A DNA stretch of 64,000 bases from Alteromonas aquimaris (lineage in GTDB: Bacteria > Pseudomonadota > Gammaproteobacteria > Enterobacterales > Alteromonadaceae). Below are positions 8,799 to 18,201 of this stretch, piece after piece (the first letter of the stretch is position 1; each line of letters opens with the position of its first letter). The notes below the pieces were generated by a model. That model worked only from the letters and a program-made list of their open reading frames with translations. It ran no database searches and was not told where the DNA came from. Made by a program: the position numbers and the translations under genes. The DNA lies in NCBI RefSeq assembly GCF_026183695.1, contig NZ_JAPFRD010000011.1:532796-596795 (forward strand). Direction: 5' to 3'.

Positions 8799-10163
8799 TC
8801 ATTGTGGTTTAGTATAACCGTTAACCAACGGCTTGCTTTCAAGCCGTTGAATATCACCTTTGATGGCACGTAAAAAGAGCAGGCTGGGGATCACCATGGC
8901 CGCAGTCAACATAAAAAAGAGGCTCCAGTTTCCACCCAAACCATCCACCATGATGCCACTGGAGGAGGCCACTAGTGTTCTGCCCAGATTACTTAAAGAC
9001 GCCATCAGCGCATATTGAGTCGCACTAAAGGATCGGTTACACAATAACGAAATAAAGGCGACCATGGCCACCGTACTCCACGCAGCGGTGAAGCCATCAA
9101 TAATTACGGCGGCGGCGAAAAGTGACTTATCCGGCCCCACCTGAGCTATCCATGAAAACATCAAGTTACTGCTCGCCATGGCAATCCCTGCAACCATCAA
9201 ACCTTTGTAAATCCCGTAGCGGATATTCACCATGCCACCAATGATAGAAAACACGATGGTAACCCACCAGTTGAGTAACTTTGACAGGGTACCAATTTCA
9301 GCGTTGGAGAAGCCTATTTCTTTGTAAAATACGATACTCATTCTACCTAAAAATGCTTCACCAATTTTAAAGAGAAAAATAAATAGCAGCAGCGAAAGCG
9401 CTAATTTCACGCCATTGCGTTGAAAGAATTCGCGGAAGGGTTCGACTACGGTAGCAAGCAACCATGCGGTCGTCCTCGCCAGCAAGGTGTTGTGGCTATA
9501 TTGACTCATCTGTGCCTGATAGCGTTTTTCGGCCGCTTCCAAGGCGGCGGTGTTATCCACTTTGGGCTCTTTGGCGAAGAGCGTAGCGATGGTCAGTGCC
9601 ACCATGATACAAGCAAGAACAGCATATATCTCAGGCCAGGCCCAGCCGTTCATATCTGCCATAAAGAAGGGGATCGCACCCAAACCGCCATACCCGGTCC
9701 ACCACCCTGCGGTGGCCATGGAAGAGCCAGCAGAAAGCTTTTCTTTTTCGTTTTCGTCAATGACATCGATACGGTAGGCGTCGATAGCGATATCCTGGGT
9801 GGCAGAAAATATCGCAATAAATAATCCGGTCAGCGCAATCAGAAACAACTCATTTTGCGCACTATGCAAGGACATCAGGTAACAGCATGCCGCGATAGCT
9901 ATCTGCATGGAAATAATCCAGCCGCGGCGTAAACCCAACCAGGGTAAATGAATTTTATCCAGGAAAACGGACCATAAAAAATTAATCGAGTAGACGGCGA
10001 AAATCGCGCCAAACAAGCCGATTGATGACCGCGATAAGCCCTCGTCTTTTAACCACGCTGATAACACCGAGCCAATCATCACCCAGGGAAAGCCACTGGA
10101 GATGCCAAAGATAAACACACTGAATAAGCGACGGTCAAAAAAAGCTTTAAATGATGCGTGCAA
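8799..10163 (-). CDS. AmpG-like MFS permease
   Basis: Major-facilitator membrane protein of 454 residues with about 12-14 hydrophobic segments. The N-terminal blocks SSGFPWVMIGS and SATQDIAIDAYRID resemble AmpG, which imports anhydromuropeptides for cell-wall recycling. E. coli AmpG has 491 residues and begins with a similar FNRR...GxSSGxP block, so this frame is full length. The start appears to be TTG at 10163. An in-frame stop lies four codons upstream and the next in-frame ATG would cut off the first helix. No clear RBS is seen. Substrate is inferred from family only. Confidence 0.8.
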   Translation of the reverse strand: MHASFKAFFDRRLFSVFIFGISSGFPWVMIGSVLSAWLKDEGLSRSSIGLFGAIFAVYSINFLWSVFLDKIHLPWLGLRRGWIISMQIAIAACCYLMSLHSAQNELFLIALTGLFIAIFSATQDIAIDAYRIDVIDENEKEKLSAGSSMATAGWWTGYGGLGAIPFFMADMNGWAWPEIYAVLACIMVALTIATLFAKEPKVDNTAALEAAEKRYQAQMSQYSHNTLLARTTAWLLATVVEPFREFFQRNGVKLALSLLLFIFLFKIGEAFLGRMSIVFYKEIGFSNAEIGTLSKLLNWWVTIVFSIIGGMVNIRYGIYKGLMVAGIAMASSNLMFSWIAQVGPDKSLFAAAVIIDGFTAAWSTVAMVAFISLLCNRSFSATQYALMASLSNLGRTLVASSSGIMVDGLGGNWSLFFMLTAAMVIPSLLFLRAIKGDIQRLESKPLVNGYTKPQ

Positions 10164-10234
10164 GGTTAAGACTTATTTGAAGAGCGATGGTGCTATTGGA
10201 TCATGAAATACACACGAGTGCAATAAAAGTAGTG

Positions 10235-10558
10235 TTAGGGGCGGATACCTACACAATCAAATGGGCACATGCCTTTACCCTCAAGAAAGACCATGCAGTT
10301 GGCCAGTTCCTCTACCAAATACGTATCGTGGGTGAGTTTATCTTCCGTCCAAAAGTGAATTTGGTGAAGTAAATGCCAAAATACCCGTTCCTTTTGAGAG
10401 TAAGGTTGATCCAGGGGGTAATCGACCTGAGACCACTCTTCCATGGTGTCCCAGAAAAACAGCTCTAACTCCGCATGAGGCAGATCACCCTGCCAGAAGG
10501 AACGAAGGTAGAAACATAGCTGTTTAGCCTTGGTGTCGATAAAGGAGGTTACTTTCAC
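10235..10558 (-). CDS. Conserved hypothetical protein, 107 aa
   Basis: Small, soluble, acidic protein rich in aromatic residues (several Trp and Phe) with two Cys near the C-terminus. No signal peptide or membrane segment is seen, and I do not recognise a domain. The start is GTG at 10558 with GGCAG upstream. It lies 71 bp upstream of the AmpG-like gene on the same strand and could be co-transcribed with it. The frame is open over its full length, and codon use looks ordinary for the region. Confidence 0.6.
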   Translation of the reverse strand: MKVTSFIDTKAKQLCFYLRSFWQGDLPHAELELFFWDTMEEWSQVDYPLDQPYSQKERVFWHLLHQIHFWTEDKLTHDTYLVEELANCMVFLEGKGMCPFDCVGIRP

Positions 10559-10709
10559 TGTACTGCCGTATTATTCTAATTCGCCTTAAGTATAGTCTTT
10601 TCTTTTTCTTTTTCTCGCGATTCGCCAGAAGATACAGCAGGTACATGAATTTAATCAAAAAATATTTTTGCCTGTGATCTTTTTTGGCGATGACCGCAGC
10701 AGTACGCCT

Positions 10710-11552
10710 TTACCAGCCCAGATAGCTTGTCCAGCCATAAATTTCTTTGCTCAATCGCGTCACCTGAGGTGAGACTGAATCAATATAGGAATGGGAGGGA
10801 AAATCGTCAGCCTGAATTGAACGCTGCCGATAGTGTAATTTTAGCGCATTAACTGCATCCTGTTTGCGTTGACGATACGTCTTAGCGTTCCACAGATTGC
10901 TCTGTATGAGATTAATGTCTAACACAGGAAATGCCGTTTTCGCCAACGCTTCACCAATCGCCAGATTTTTTCGACGATCGGGCCAAAAGGGCGAGATAAC
11001 CACCATGCTGTCGGGAGAAGCAATTTGATTGTCGGCAGCCAGCTCTATTAAATGCGCGGCGGTCATACCCTGACTAACAACTATCTTAAATCCTCGATGG
11101 CTGGACGCGTGGTTGTATAATGCCGTGATCAGCAGGGACAACTGCGTTTTGGTGCGATCATAGTCAAACCACGCCTGTTGACTGGAGCTACGTGGATGAA
11201 CCATCGCGTTTTCGGCTTGTTCTGTGGCCACCAGTGAGACATCGAGCAGCGAAGGCGCAATAAGAGTATGCCAACCCCATTGATTAAGCTGCGTGGCTAA
11301 CTGTTGCGCTGCCGACAACCTTAGCCCCTGATACCCAGAATCAACCAGCAGAATGGCAACCCCGCGGGATAAGGGGATCGCCGACTCTTGCGCGAGCACC
11401 GACAGCGTTAACTCCCCGACCAATACCTGCTCTAGTTCTTCGGCATGAAAGCGACGTTCTAAATCTTCCGATAACGTATTCGCCTGACCCCAGACCATCG
11501 GCGTCAGGATCGCTAACAACAAACCAAAGATGGGAGTGAACAGCTTCAGCAT
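10710..11552 (-). CDS. Exported DUF3530-like protein (alpha/beta-hydrolase type)
   Basis: The first 22 residues form a signal peptide (hydrophobic core LLLAILTPMVW, then GQA). The mature part has alternating hydrophobic strands and a nucleophile-elbow-like VVSQGMTAAHLIEL and so resembles the DUF3530 family, predicted alpha/beta hydrolases of unknown role. The site is S-Q-G-M rather than the classic G-x-S-x-G, so catalysis is uncertain. AGAGGTG precedes the ATG. The upstream region has a nested palindrome (11568-11599). It is monocistronic, or follows the rapA-rluA pair 82 bp upstream on the same strand. Confidence 0.6.
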   Translation of the reverse strand: MLKLFTPIFGLLLAILTPMVWGQANTLSEDLERRFHAEELEQVLVGELTLSVLAQESAIPLSRGVAILLVDSGYQGLRLSAAQQLATQLNQWGWHTLIAPSLLDVSLVATEQAENAMVHPRSSSQQAWFDYDRTKTQLSLLITALYNHASSHRGFKIVVSQGMTAAHLIELAADNQIASPDSMVVISPFWPDRRKNLAIGEALAKTAFPVLDINLIQSNLWNAKTYRQRKQDAVNALKLHYRQRSIQADDFPSHSYIDSVSPQVTRLSKEIYGWTSYLGW

Positions 11553-11567
11553 GGAACACCTCTTACA

Positions 11568-11599
11568 ATGCCGACAATTGATAAATGTTTTATCGGCAT
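11568..11599 (-). promoter_or_regulatory. Nested palindrome upstream of the DUF3530-like gene
   Basis: An outer inverted repeat, ATGCCGA (11568-11574) and TCGGCAT (11593-11599), overlaps an inner one, GATAAA-TGT-TTTATC (11580-11594). On the minus strand the element contains GCCGATAA, identical to a sigma-28 -10 box, but the matching -35 (TTAATATT at 11-bp spacing) fits poorly. It lies 16-47 bp upstream of the start codon, where either an operator or a leader hairpin could act. Confidence 0.35.
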
Positions 11600-11634
11600 A
11601 AGAACCAAAATATTAACTATAGAATCAGTATAGA

Positions 11635-12339
11635 TTAAGTAGACGGGTCCATTGAAAAAGGCGCGGGTTGATAGTCACCAAACGGCAGCGCACTTTCAAA
11701 AGACTGCCACTGATTGGTCACAGGATGAAACAACTGCAATGTGCAGGCATGTAATTGCAGGCGTCCCGCTGCCTGGCGACTTTCCTCTGAGCCATATAGC
11801 CTGTCCCCCAATATGGGATGTCCCAGCGATAACATATGTACCCTCAGTTGATGCGAGCGTCCGGTAACAGGGTACAGGGCGACCAGGCTTTCACGTTGAT
11901 TTTTACGGATAACCTGATACTGGGTTAACGCAGGCTTGCCTATCTCAAAATCGACTTTTTGTTTGGGTCGGTTTGGCCAGTCGCAGATGAGAGGTAAATT
12001 GACCTCGCCCTGTTCTTGCGTGACCTCGCCGTATACCCGGGCAAAATAGCGTTTGCGCGTCTGACGCGTCTCAAATTGGCGCGACAAATGACGATGGGCA
12101 GGCTTGTTTTGCGCTAATACCATCACCCCTGAGGTGGCCATATCCAACCGGTGAACAATTGTGGCCGCGGGAAATACCCGGTTAACCCGCGTGATTACGG
12201 AGTCGTGATGGGCTGGCGCTTTGCCAGGCACACTGAGTAATCCACTAGGTTTGTTTACCACCAGGATATCATTATCCTGATATAAAAATTCAAGATAGGG
12301 ATGTTGCGGGGGATCATAGGTAAATGCGGGATTCGCCAT
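11635..12339 (-). CDS. rluA: Dual-specificity pseudouridine synthase RluA
   Basis: Isomerises U746 of 23S rRNA and U32 of some tRNAs to pseudouridine. The catalytic aspartate is D66 in VHRLDMATSGVM. The blocks LICDWPNRPKQKV and TGRSHQLRVHMLALGHP-like (here MLSLGHPILGD) match E. coli RluA closely, which separates it from RluB/C/D. No S4 domain is present, as expected for RluA. The product is 234 residues against 219 in E. coli. Its ATG overlaps the rapA stop by one base (TGATG), so the two are translationally coupled, the same pairing as in E. coli. Confidence 0.94.
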   Translation of the reverse strand: MANPAFTYDPPQHPYLEFLYQDNDILVVNKPSGLLSVPGKAPAHHDSVITRVNRVFPAATIVHRLDMATSGVMVLAQNKPAHRHLSRQFETRQTRKRYFARVYGEVTQEQGEVNLPLICDWPNRPKQKVDFEIGKPALTQYQVIRKNQRESLVALYPVTGRSHQLRVHMLSLGHPILGDRLYGSEESRQAAGRLQLHACTLQLFHPVTNQWQSFESALPFGDYQPAPFSMDPST

Positions 12340-15179
12340 CAGGGATTATTCACTACTACTCGCAACGCATCCAGTCTGACATCCGCAGACGTTAAGGCTT
12401 TTTCAAGAGCGGTCTTTTGTTGCTCAACAAATGCGATTTCTTCATCGCGAACCGCAGGATTGCGCTTCTGCAGCGAACGTAAACGTTCAGCTTGATCGGA
12501 CAAACTCTCGCGCATCGTGGCTAATGCGCCTTGCAATACCTTATTGGCTTGCGAATGCGCTAACGCACTGGCTTGACTGATATGCTTTTCCAGTTGGGGT
12601 TTTAACGCCCCTACCAGTTGTTGAGCCACTTTTCTGCCAGTGGGGCGCACATCTTCGAAGCTGACTTCAGAAGGTAAGCCTTTTGCATCCATACAGATGC
12701 GTAGTGGCGTGGGGGGAAGATAGCGACCGACCTGTAACGATTTTGGCGCACTGCATTCCAGTACAAACAAAGCCTCCAGCCAGTAGATACCAGCAGGTTT
12801 GGTGGCATCTGAAATAAAGCCGACACTGCTTTTTCCTAGTACTTCGGTAAGCACCAGCTCTATGGCACTGTGCACGAGAGGATGATCCCAGGTCAAGAAA
12901 TGGACATGTTCTAACGTCGTGGCAATGCGGCGACGATACGTCACTGTCATTCCTTCGTGATCGAAGCCAGGAAGATGGTTGACCATAGATTCGGTCGGCG
13001 TGAGGATAAAGCAGTCGTGGCCTTTTTCTTCCTGATGAATACCAATCGCGTCAAACACCCGGCTCATAAATTTGGGTAACGCCAGTGACGTATCTAATGC
13101 CACCATATCTTCAAGAAGTGTATCGACTTTGCCCACGCCCGAGGCATTTAACTCAAGTAAGCGATCGCGACCCTCATCAAGTTGCCTTTTTAAGGTAGCA
13201 TTTAACTGCTGTGACGTGGCGATGAGAGCTTCGTTTAGCTGTGTATCGGCCGGGGTGTGGCAAGCGGCCAGCAACTGCTCGGCGACCTCTTCGAATACAC
13301 CAGAGCCAGTAGGGCAGGTCTGACAAAAAGCATCCAGGCCCTGATGATACCAGTCCAGCAATACCTGTTGCGCACTACCGATTAAATAAGGCACATGAAT
13401 CTGCACATCGCGCGTCTGCCCGATACGATCCAGACGCCCGATACGCTGCTCTAATAAATCAGGAGTTAACGGTAAATCAAATAAAATCAGATGATGGGCA
13501 AACTGAAAATTACGCCCTTCACTGCCAATCTCGCTACATAAAAGGACCTGTGCGCCCACGTCAGGATCGGCAAAATAGTGGGCAGCCTTATCGCGGTCAA
13601 CAATGCTCATGCCCTCGTGAAACACACTATGGCGGATACTGGATTTCGTACGCAATACTTCGGCCAACTGCTGCGCCGTCACGGCACTGGCACAAATTAA
13701 TAACACTTTTGCCGGTTTAATAGCGGTAAGAAATTCGATTAACCATGCAACCCGTGGATCGAAATCCACCCAGGCCTCAGACACCGCAGGATGACGTTCG
13801 GGAAACAGTTTGTCGGTGAGGTCTGCGCTGCTTATTATGTCAGCATACTCGCCTGGTAAGTTCAGTGGGTGGGGATTGAGGGCCCGCGCCGGAAACCCTT
13901 CAATACTAGCGCGCCGGTTTCTAAATAGGATTCTGCCTGTGCCATGCAGGTCGATCATCTTGTGGGCCATTTCAAGGCGCTTTGCTTCGCTGGCAAGATC
14001 GTCTATGGCTATCTCTACTTCAGGAGCAAGGGCATGTAACGCTGCGAGTTCATCATCAGTTAACGCTCTGTCTTCAAGCAGCGGAGTAACCGTCTCGGCA
14101 ACTTTAGCGTAGGTGCTTTCTTCAGCAAGGAAGCTTTCATAGCTGACAAAGCGGGCAGGATCGAGCAAGCGTAAACGGGCAAAATGACTTTGATGCCCCA
14201 GTTGATCCGGCGTAGCGGTTAATAATAAGACGGAGGGTACGACGTTCGCCAATGCCTCTATACGTTCATATTCGGCAGAGGGCTGGCTCTCAGACCAGCC
14301 CAAATGGTGCGCCTCATCTACCACCAGCATGTCCCAGTGGGCATCAAGCGCCTGTTGATGGTGTTGCGGATGCTGGACCAGAAAATCCAGGCTACACAAT
14401 ACCAGCTGTTCATCGTCAAAGGGGTTACCGCCTTCCTGAGCCGCCGCGGCACAGCGGCTTTCATCAAACACCGAAAAGTGTAAATTGACTCTGCGTAACA
14501 TTTCTACCAGCCACTGGTGGACCAGCGTGTCGGGCACCACGATCAGCACACGCTGTGATCGGCCGGTTTGCAACTGTTGATGAATAATGAGCGCCGCTTC
14601 GATGGTTTTACCCAACCCGACTTCATCCGACAGCAGTACCCGTGGTGCATAACGTTTACCCACTTCCGCGGCGATATGCAACTGGTGGGGAATCAGCTCA
14701 ATACGAGCGCCAGCTAGTCCGATGGTGGATGATTGCTGATAAGCGTAATCATGTTCCAGCGATTGCAGTCTCAGCTCAAACCACTTGGGCAAATCCAGTT
14801 GATTGTTAAACAGGCGCTGTTCCGGTTCGTTCAATTGGACGAGCGGGCTCAGTAAGGCTTCAGAAATTGTCACCGTTTCTTTAGTGTCTTCGCGAATGCC
14901 TTCATAAATAAGCACGCCTTGTTTTTCTTGGACGTCCGTGACCGTTGCCTGCCATTCTTCGGTATGGGTAATACGGTCACCGACAGCATAAGTTAGACGC
15001 GTCAACGGAGCTTCGCTTTTAGCATATCGACGGATTTCGCCGGTAGCGGGAAAAAGAATCTCTACGGTTCGAAAGTCTACGCTGACGATGGCACCCAAGC
15101 CCAGTTCAGTTTCCGTGTTGCTCAGCCAGCGTTGTCCAATATGGAACCCGTCGTTTTTCATGTTTTTCCGTCTGCTCAT
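12339..15179 (-). CDS. rapA: RNA polymerase-associated helicase RapA (HepA)
   Basis: SWI2/SNF2-type ATPase that binds RNA polymerase and promotes its recycling. The protein has 946 residues (E. coli 968) and aligns throughout. The N-terminal Tudor-like region begins FHIGQRWLS. Walker A is GLGKT (188-192), the DEAH box is at 288-291, and helicase motif VI is in LLEQRIGRLDRIGQ. The C-terminal RapA-specific part ends SADVRLDALRVVV. The ATG at 15179 has no clear RBS. The ATG at 15161 (M7) follows GACGGAAAA and is nearer the E. coli start, so it may be the true one. Coupled to rluA downstream. Confidence 0.95.
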   Translation of the reverse strand: MSRRKNMKNDGFHIGQRWLSNTETELGLGAIVSVDFRTVEILFPATGEIRRYAKSEAPLTRLTYAVGDRITHTEEWQATVTDVQEKQGVLIYEGIREDTKETVTISEALLSPLVQLNEPEQRLFNNQLDLPKWFELRLQSLEHDYAYQQSSTIGLAGARIELIPHQLHIAAEVGKRYAPRVLLSDEVGLGKTIEAALIIHQQLQTGRSQRVLIVVPDTLVHQWLVEMLRRVNLHFSVFDESRCAAAAQEGGNPFDDEQLVLCSLDFLVQHPQHHQQALDAHWDMLVVDEAHHLGWSESQPSAEYERIEALANVVPSVLLLTATPDQLGHQSHFARLRLLDPARFVSYESFLAEESTYAKVAETVTPLLEDRALTDDELAALHALAPEVEIAIDDLASEAKRLEMAHKMIDLHGTGRILFRNRRASIEGFPARALNPHPLNLPGEYADIISSADLTDKLFPERHPAVSEAWVDFDPRVAWLIEFLTAIKPAKVLLICASAVTAQQLAEVLRTKSSIRHSVFHEGMSIVDRDKAAHYFADPDVGAQVLLCSEIGSEGRNFQFAHHLILFDLPLTPDLLEQRIGRLDRIGQTRDVQIHVPYLIGSAQQVLLDWYHQGLDAFCQTCPTGSGVFEEVAEQLLAACHTPADTQLNEALIATSQQLNATLKRQLDEGRDRLLELNASGVGKVDTLLEDMVALDTSLALPKFMSRVFDAIGIHQEEKGHDCFILTPTESMVNHLPGFDHEGMTVTYRRRIATTLEHVHFLTWDHPLVHSAIELVLTEVLGKSSVGFISDATKPAGIYWLEALFVLECSAPKSLQVGRYLPPTPLRICMDAKGLPSEVSFEDVRPTGRKVAQQLVGALKPQLEKHISQASALAHSQANKVLQGALATMRESLSDQAERLRSLQKRNPAVRDEEIAFVEQQKTALEKALTSADVRLDALRVVVNNP

Positions 15180-15226
15180 TTTAAAATGGGGGCGGTATTG
15201 TACAGACTGGCCGCGAACTTATAAAG

Positions 15227-15622
15227 TCAGCAGCCGTGGGATGTCCACAGCTTTTTTAATCTTTGGGTTGGAAGCGCTTGATCGTTATACTTTTTAATTT
15301 GTCTCAGTACTCTGCAAATTTCCTCTTCAGCCGCCTGAATTTGGCGTTCTTTGGCGGCTTGAGTAGCCGCTTTATCTTTTAGTACCCGAAGAAGATTTTG
15401 TTGGTGTGTATAAACTTCAGCACTCAGAGTATGAAGAAGTTCGTCATCGATCACCGCCTCTACTTGTTTAGTGCCTATTTTTAACGGGGTATTGCCACGT
15501 TTCTCTGCCGCCCTCACTGTACCGGGAGGAATAGATTTATCTTTATCCTTTGCACTATAGTACGCCTGGATTAACGTGCCCATGGCACTAATACCTGCAA
15601 TTATAAGCCCTGCTAAGTCCAT
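15227..15622 (-). CDS. Small membrane-anchored coiled-coil protein, unknown
   Basis: Product of 131 residues, with the start set at ATG 15622 because AGGA lies seven bases upstream; a GTG at 15637 would add five residues. A single N-terminal hydrophobic segment (DLAGLIIAGISAMGTLIQAYY) is followed by a charged, mainly helical region with coiled-coil character (about residues 60-115). It ends with a Cys. Topology suggests an anchored cytoplasmic domain. It does not match a family I can name with confidence. It sits 48 bp upstream of rapA on the same strand. Confidence 0.55.
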   Translation of the reverse strand: MDLAGLIIAGISAMGTLIQAYYSAKDKDKSIPPGTVRAAEKRGNTPLKIGTKQVEAVIDDELLHTLSAEVYTHQQNLLRVLKDKAATQAAKERQIQAAEEEICRVLRQIKKYNDQALPTQRLKKLWTSHGC

Positions 15623-15637
15623 ACTGGTGTCCTGCAC

Positions 15638-15960
15638 TGAGAAGGATTCTACCTTAAATAAAAAAACCTGCTTAGCGCAACATAATCAAAAAAGAATATC
15701 ATTTCTTTTTTTAAATTAACGCGGCAAACAATAAAGATGTATAGCTAATTGCATGAAATTAATATGGTTATATTAATCTGGTAAATATTTTTAAGTAAAC
15801 TACAAAAAATTGAGTGATTCTGTTCGCAAACTGGACTAAGGTGAAAGTGTAAGTCGAAGAGATGGAGTGGCAGTCCTGTTCGACCGCCCTCAATGTCATC
15901 TTGACTGGTGCTCGCGCATGAGTAGTTGAGCGAGTCTGGTGTACATTACCGGAGCGACGG
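15638..15960. other. Divergent intergenic region upstream of phoH
   Basis: This AT-rich 323-bp gap holds no supported gene. Two inverted repeats stand out: AAAAAAGAA-TATCAT-TTCTTTTTT at 15687-15710 (terminator-like on both strands) and the perfect ATTAATAT-GGTT-ATATTAAT at 15758-15777. A weaker CTCGC/GCGAG pair lies at about 15910-15933, within the likely phoH leader. The phoH ribosome binding site is GGAGCGACGG at 15951-15960. Confidence 0.5.
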
Positions 15961-17358
15961 ATGCCAAGAAACAATCCTAAAGAAACCAAAATTTACGTTT
16001 TAGATACCAATATTCTGCTTCACGAGCCTCACGCTTTTCTCTCTTTTAAAGAACATGACGTAGTCGTCCCGATGACGGTACTAGAAGAACTCGATTACAT
16101 TAAAGACAGCAAAAAGGATGTGGCGCGGGACGCGCGCGTGTCTATCCGGTCAATGGAAGATTTACTGCATGATGCCACCCCGGAAGATATGATCAACGGC
16201 GTATCCATGGAAGGCCTGGCTGCAGGGGAGAATAAGCCCACGGGCTCGCTTTCTATCTTTACCGATTTGAATATGGCGGAGTCGCAACAGGTCTTTACCA
16301 GCAACGAAAATGATAATCGCATTATCAACGTTGCCTTGCAGCTGCAAAAAACCTTTTCCCGTCGTCAGGTAGTGCTGGTTACCAAAGATTTAAATATGCG
16401 TCTAAAGGCAAAGGGCGCGGGTTTGGCTCATGTTGAAGACTATCGAACCGACCAGTTGGTTAGCGATATAAAATACTTATCGAAGGGCTATCACACCTTT
16501 GAGGGCAATTTCTGGGAAAAAGTAAAGTCGGTAGACAGTCGCACGGAAGGGCGAGACACCATTCATACCGTTTCGCGTGAACTGCTTCCCAATGCCTTTA
16601 TCAATGAGTTCTTGTTAGACGACACCAGCCAATTTGCCGGTCTTGTAGAAGCCATAAACGTCGAAACGCTGGAAGTTCTTGATCTTGGCTACGAGCGCTT
16701 AATGGGGCGACATGCGTGGGGGATTAGCCCGAAAAATATCGGCCAGGCAATGGCACTGCATGCCTTACTCGACCCTCACATTGACCTGGTTATATTAACC
16801 GGCCCCGCCGGTAGCGGGAAAACGTTACTCGCGCTGGCTGCAGCCTTGGAGCTGGTGGTTGAAAAGAATATGTACGAGAAAATCATCGTCACCCGGTCAA
16901 CCCCGGAAATAGCTGAATCTATAGGCTTTTTGCCTGGTACTGAAGAAGAGAAGATGTTGCCCTGGTTGGCGGCTATCACTGATTCGCTGGAGGTATTACA
17001 CAAGCACGATGAAAATGTAAAAGGCTCAATGAGTTACATTATGGAAAAAGCCAATATTCAATTTAAGTCGGTGAATTTTATGCGCGGCCGCAGTATTCAG
17101 AACTCTATTGTAATTTTAGATGAGTCACAAAACCTGACCGCAGCACAATTGAAAACCATTATTACCCGCTGCGGTGAGGGCACAAAGTTAATTTGCAGCG
17201 GAAACCTGGCTCAAATTGATAGCAATTATCTGAGTCCGGTCACCTCCGGACTAACGTATCTGGTCGAAAAATTTAAGAATTTTTCTGGTAGCGCCACCAT
17301 TAATCTCGACGGTGTGGTGCGCTCTCGCTTAGCGGAGTTTGCAGAGGAAAACCTTTAA
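15961..17358 (+). CDS. PhoH family protein with N-terminal PIN domain (PhoH2 type)
   Basis: Cytoplasmic protein of 465 residues fusing a PIN ribonuclease-like domain (1-150, IYVLDTNILLHEP and EELD acidic residues) to a PhoH ATPase (250-465). Walker A is GPAGSGKT at 281-288; Walker B is ILDESQN with D387-E388. PhoH2 proteins are known as ATP-dependent RNA helicase/RNases, but the physiological role in gammaproteobacteria is unclear. The ATG follows GGAG at 8-bp spacing. It is an isolated transcription unit, convergent with the solute-binding protein gene downstream. Confidence 0.9.
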   Translation: MPRNNPKETKIYVLDTNILLHEPHAFLSFKEHDVVVPMTVLEELDYIKDSKKDVARDARVSIRSMEDLLHDATPEDMINGVSMEGLAAGENKPTGSLSIFTDLNMAESQQVFTSNENDNRIINVALQLQKTFSRRQVVLVTKDLNMRLKAKGAGLAHVEDYRTDQLVSDIKYLSKGYHTFEGNFWEKVKSVDSRTEGRDTIHTVSRELLPNAFINEFLLDDTSQFAGLVEAINVETLEVLDLGYERLMGRHAWGISPKNIGQAMALHALLDPHIDLVILTGPAGSGKTLLALAAALELVVEKNMYEKIIVTRSTPEIAESIGFLPGTEEEKMLPWLAAITDSLEVLHKHDENVKGSMSYIMEKANIQFKSVNFMRGRSIQNSIVILDESQNLTAAQLKTIITRCGEGTKLICSGNLAQIDSNYLSPVTSGLTYLVEKFKNFSGSATINLDGVVRSRLAEFAEENL

Positions 17359-17411
17359 GGTGGCTGCCTCTCTTAGCCCTAAAGTGCGAAGCGGCTATGG
17401 CAAAAGTGGCG

Positions 17412-18179
17412 TCATTTAACGATCGTAGGCTCGATACCATATTTGGTAGCGAGCCTTACGATCTCACCCGATTCCTTTAAAATGGCGTAACCCCGGTTGA
17501 AGGCGTTCAGTTTCTCCTGGGCATTGTCTGCCTTGCGGGATATTACCAGGTGCTGGTTAATTAACGCCAGGCTGGGTTCAATGAAAATAATATCATCTTT
17601 GTGTTCAGGGTAGAGGGATAACAGGATATGCCTGCCCACTGCTTTGTCAGTTAAAGCCATGTCAATACGCTGCTTCAGCAATTTCGCGATGTTTTGTTTA
17701 AGATACGTAACCTCTTCCACCACTGCACCGGCATCTTCAAGTTCAGGTGGATAAATAACCCCCCTTACGGTACCTACGCGGGCAGAGGCTAAATCATCAA
17801 CGGAATTAAAGGTGAACGGGGAATCCACATGTTTGTAAAAACCAATTTCATTTGCAGGTAAGGGGTTTGAGAACAAAAACCATTGCTCCCGACGTTGGGA
17901 ATGCCACATGGTTAGCAGGCCATCGAAGCGACCGTTCTTGGTTTCTTCGACGCTGCGCTGCCACGCCGGTAAATACACGAGTTCCACCTCGTAGCCTGAC
18001 AAGGCATAGGCTTTCACTACTATTTCGCTGATAAACCCCTCCCGATAAAGTCCGCGACCGTAATAAGGTGGATATTCACCATAGGCCAGGATAACGGTCG
18101 GTTGGGTGGAAGCGGTGGAAGGTTCGGCATCGGCGGTGCCTATCCAGGCTATCAGGAAAAGTAAGAAAACAAACGGCAC
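17412..18179 (-). CDS. Orphan periplasmic solute-binding protein (family 3 type)
   Basis: Exported protein of about 255 residues with a signal peptide ending near TADAEPS. The fold resembles the SBP_bac_3 (amino-acid binding type) family: VILAYGEYPPYYG near the start, an LLTMWHSQRRE strand and IDMALTDKAVG in the second lobe. No ABC permease or ATPase is adjacent, so it may act as a sensor-like or scavenging protein. The GTG at 18185 abuts the RBS GAGGA, while the GTG at 18179 has 6-bp spacing; I chose the latter. It lies only 16-22 bp after the transglutaminase-like gene and is probably co-transcribed. Confidence 0.8.
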   Translation of the reverse strand: MPFVFLLFLIAWIGTADAEPSTASTQPTVILAYGEYPPYYGRGLYREGFISEIVVKAYALSGYEVELVYLPAWQRSVEETKNGRFDGLLTMWHSQRREQWFLFSNPLPANEIGFYKHVDSPFTFNSVDDLASARVGTVRGVIYPPELEDAGAVVEEVTYLKQNIAKLLKQRIDMALTDKAVGRHILLSLYPEHKDDIIFIEPSLALINQHLVISRKADNAQEKLNAFNRGYAILKESGEIVRLATKYGIEPTIVK

Positions 18180-18201
18180 AAGCACTCCTCGACAGTGAGG
18201 C

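Noticed and set aside
10541-10550. AAAGGAGGTT resembling a strong plus-strand RBS
   Set aside because: It is the complement of codons in the 107-aa minus-strand gene and no start codon follows.
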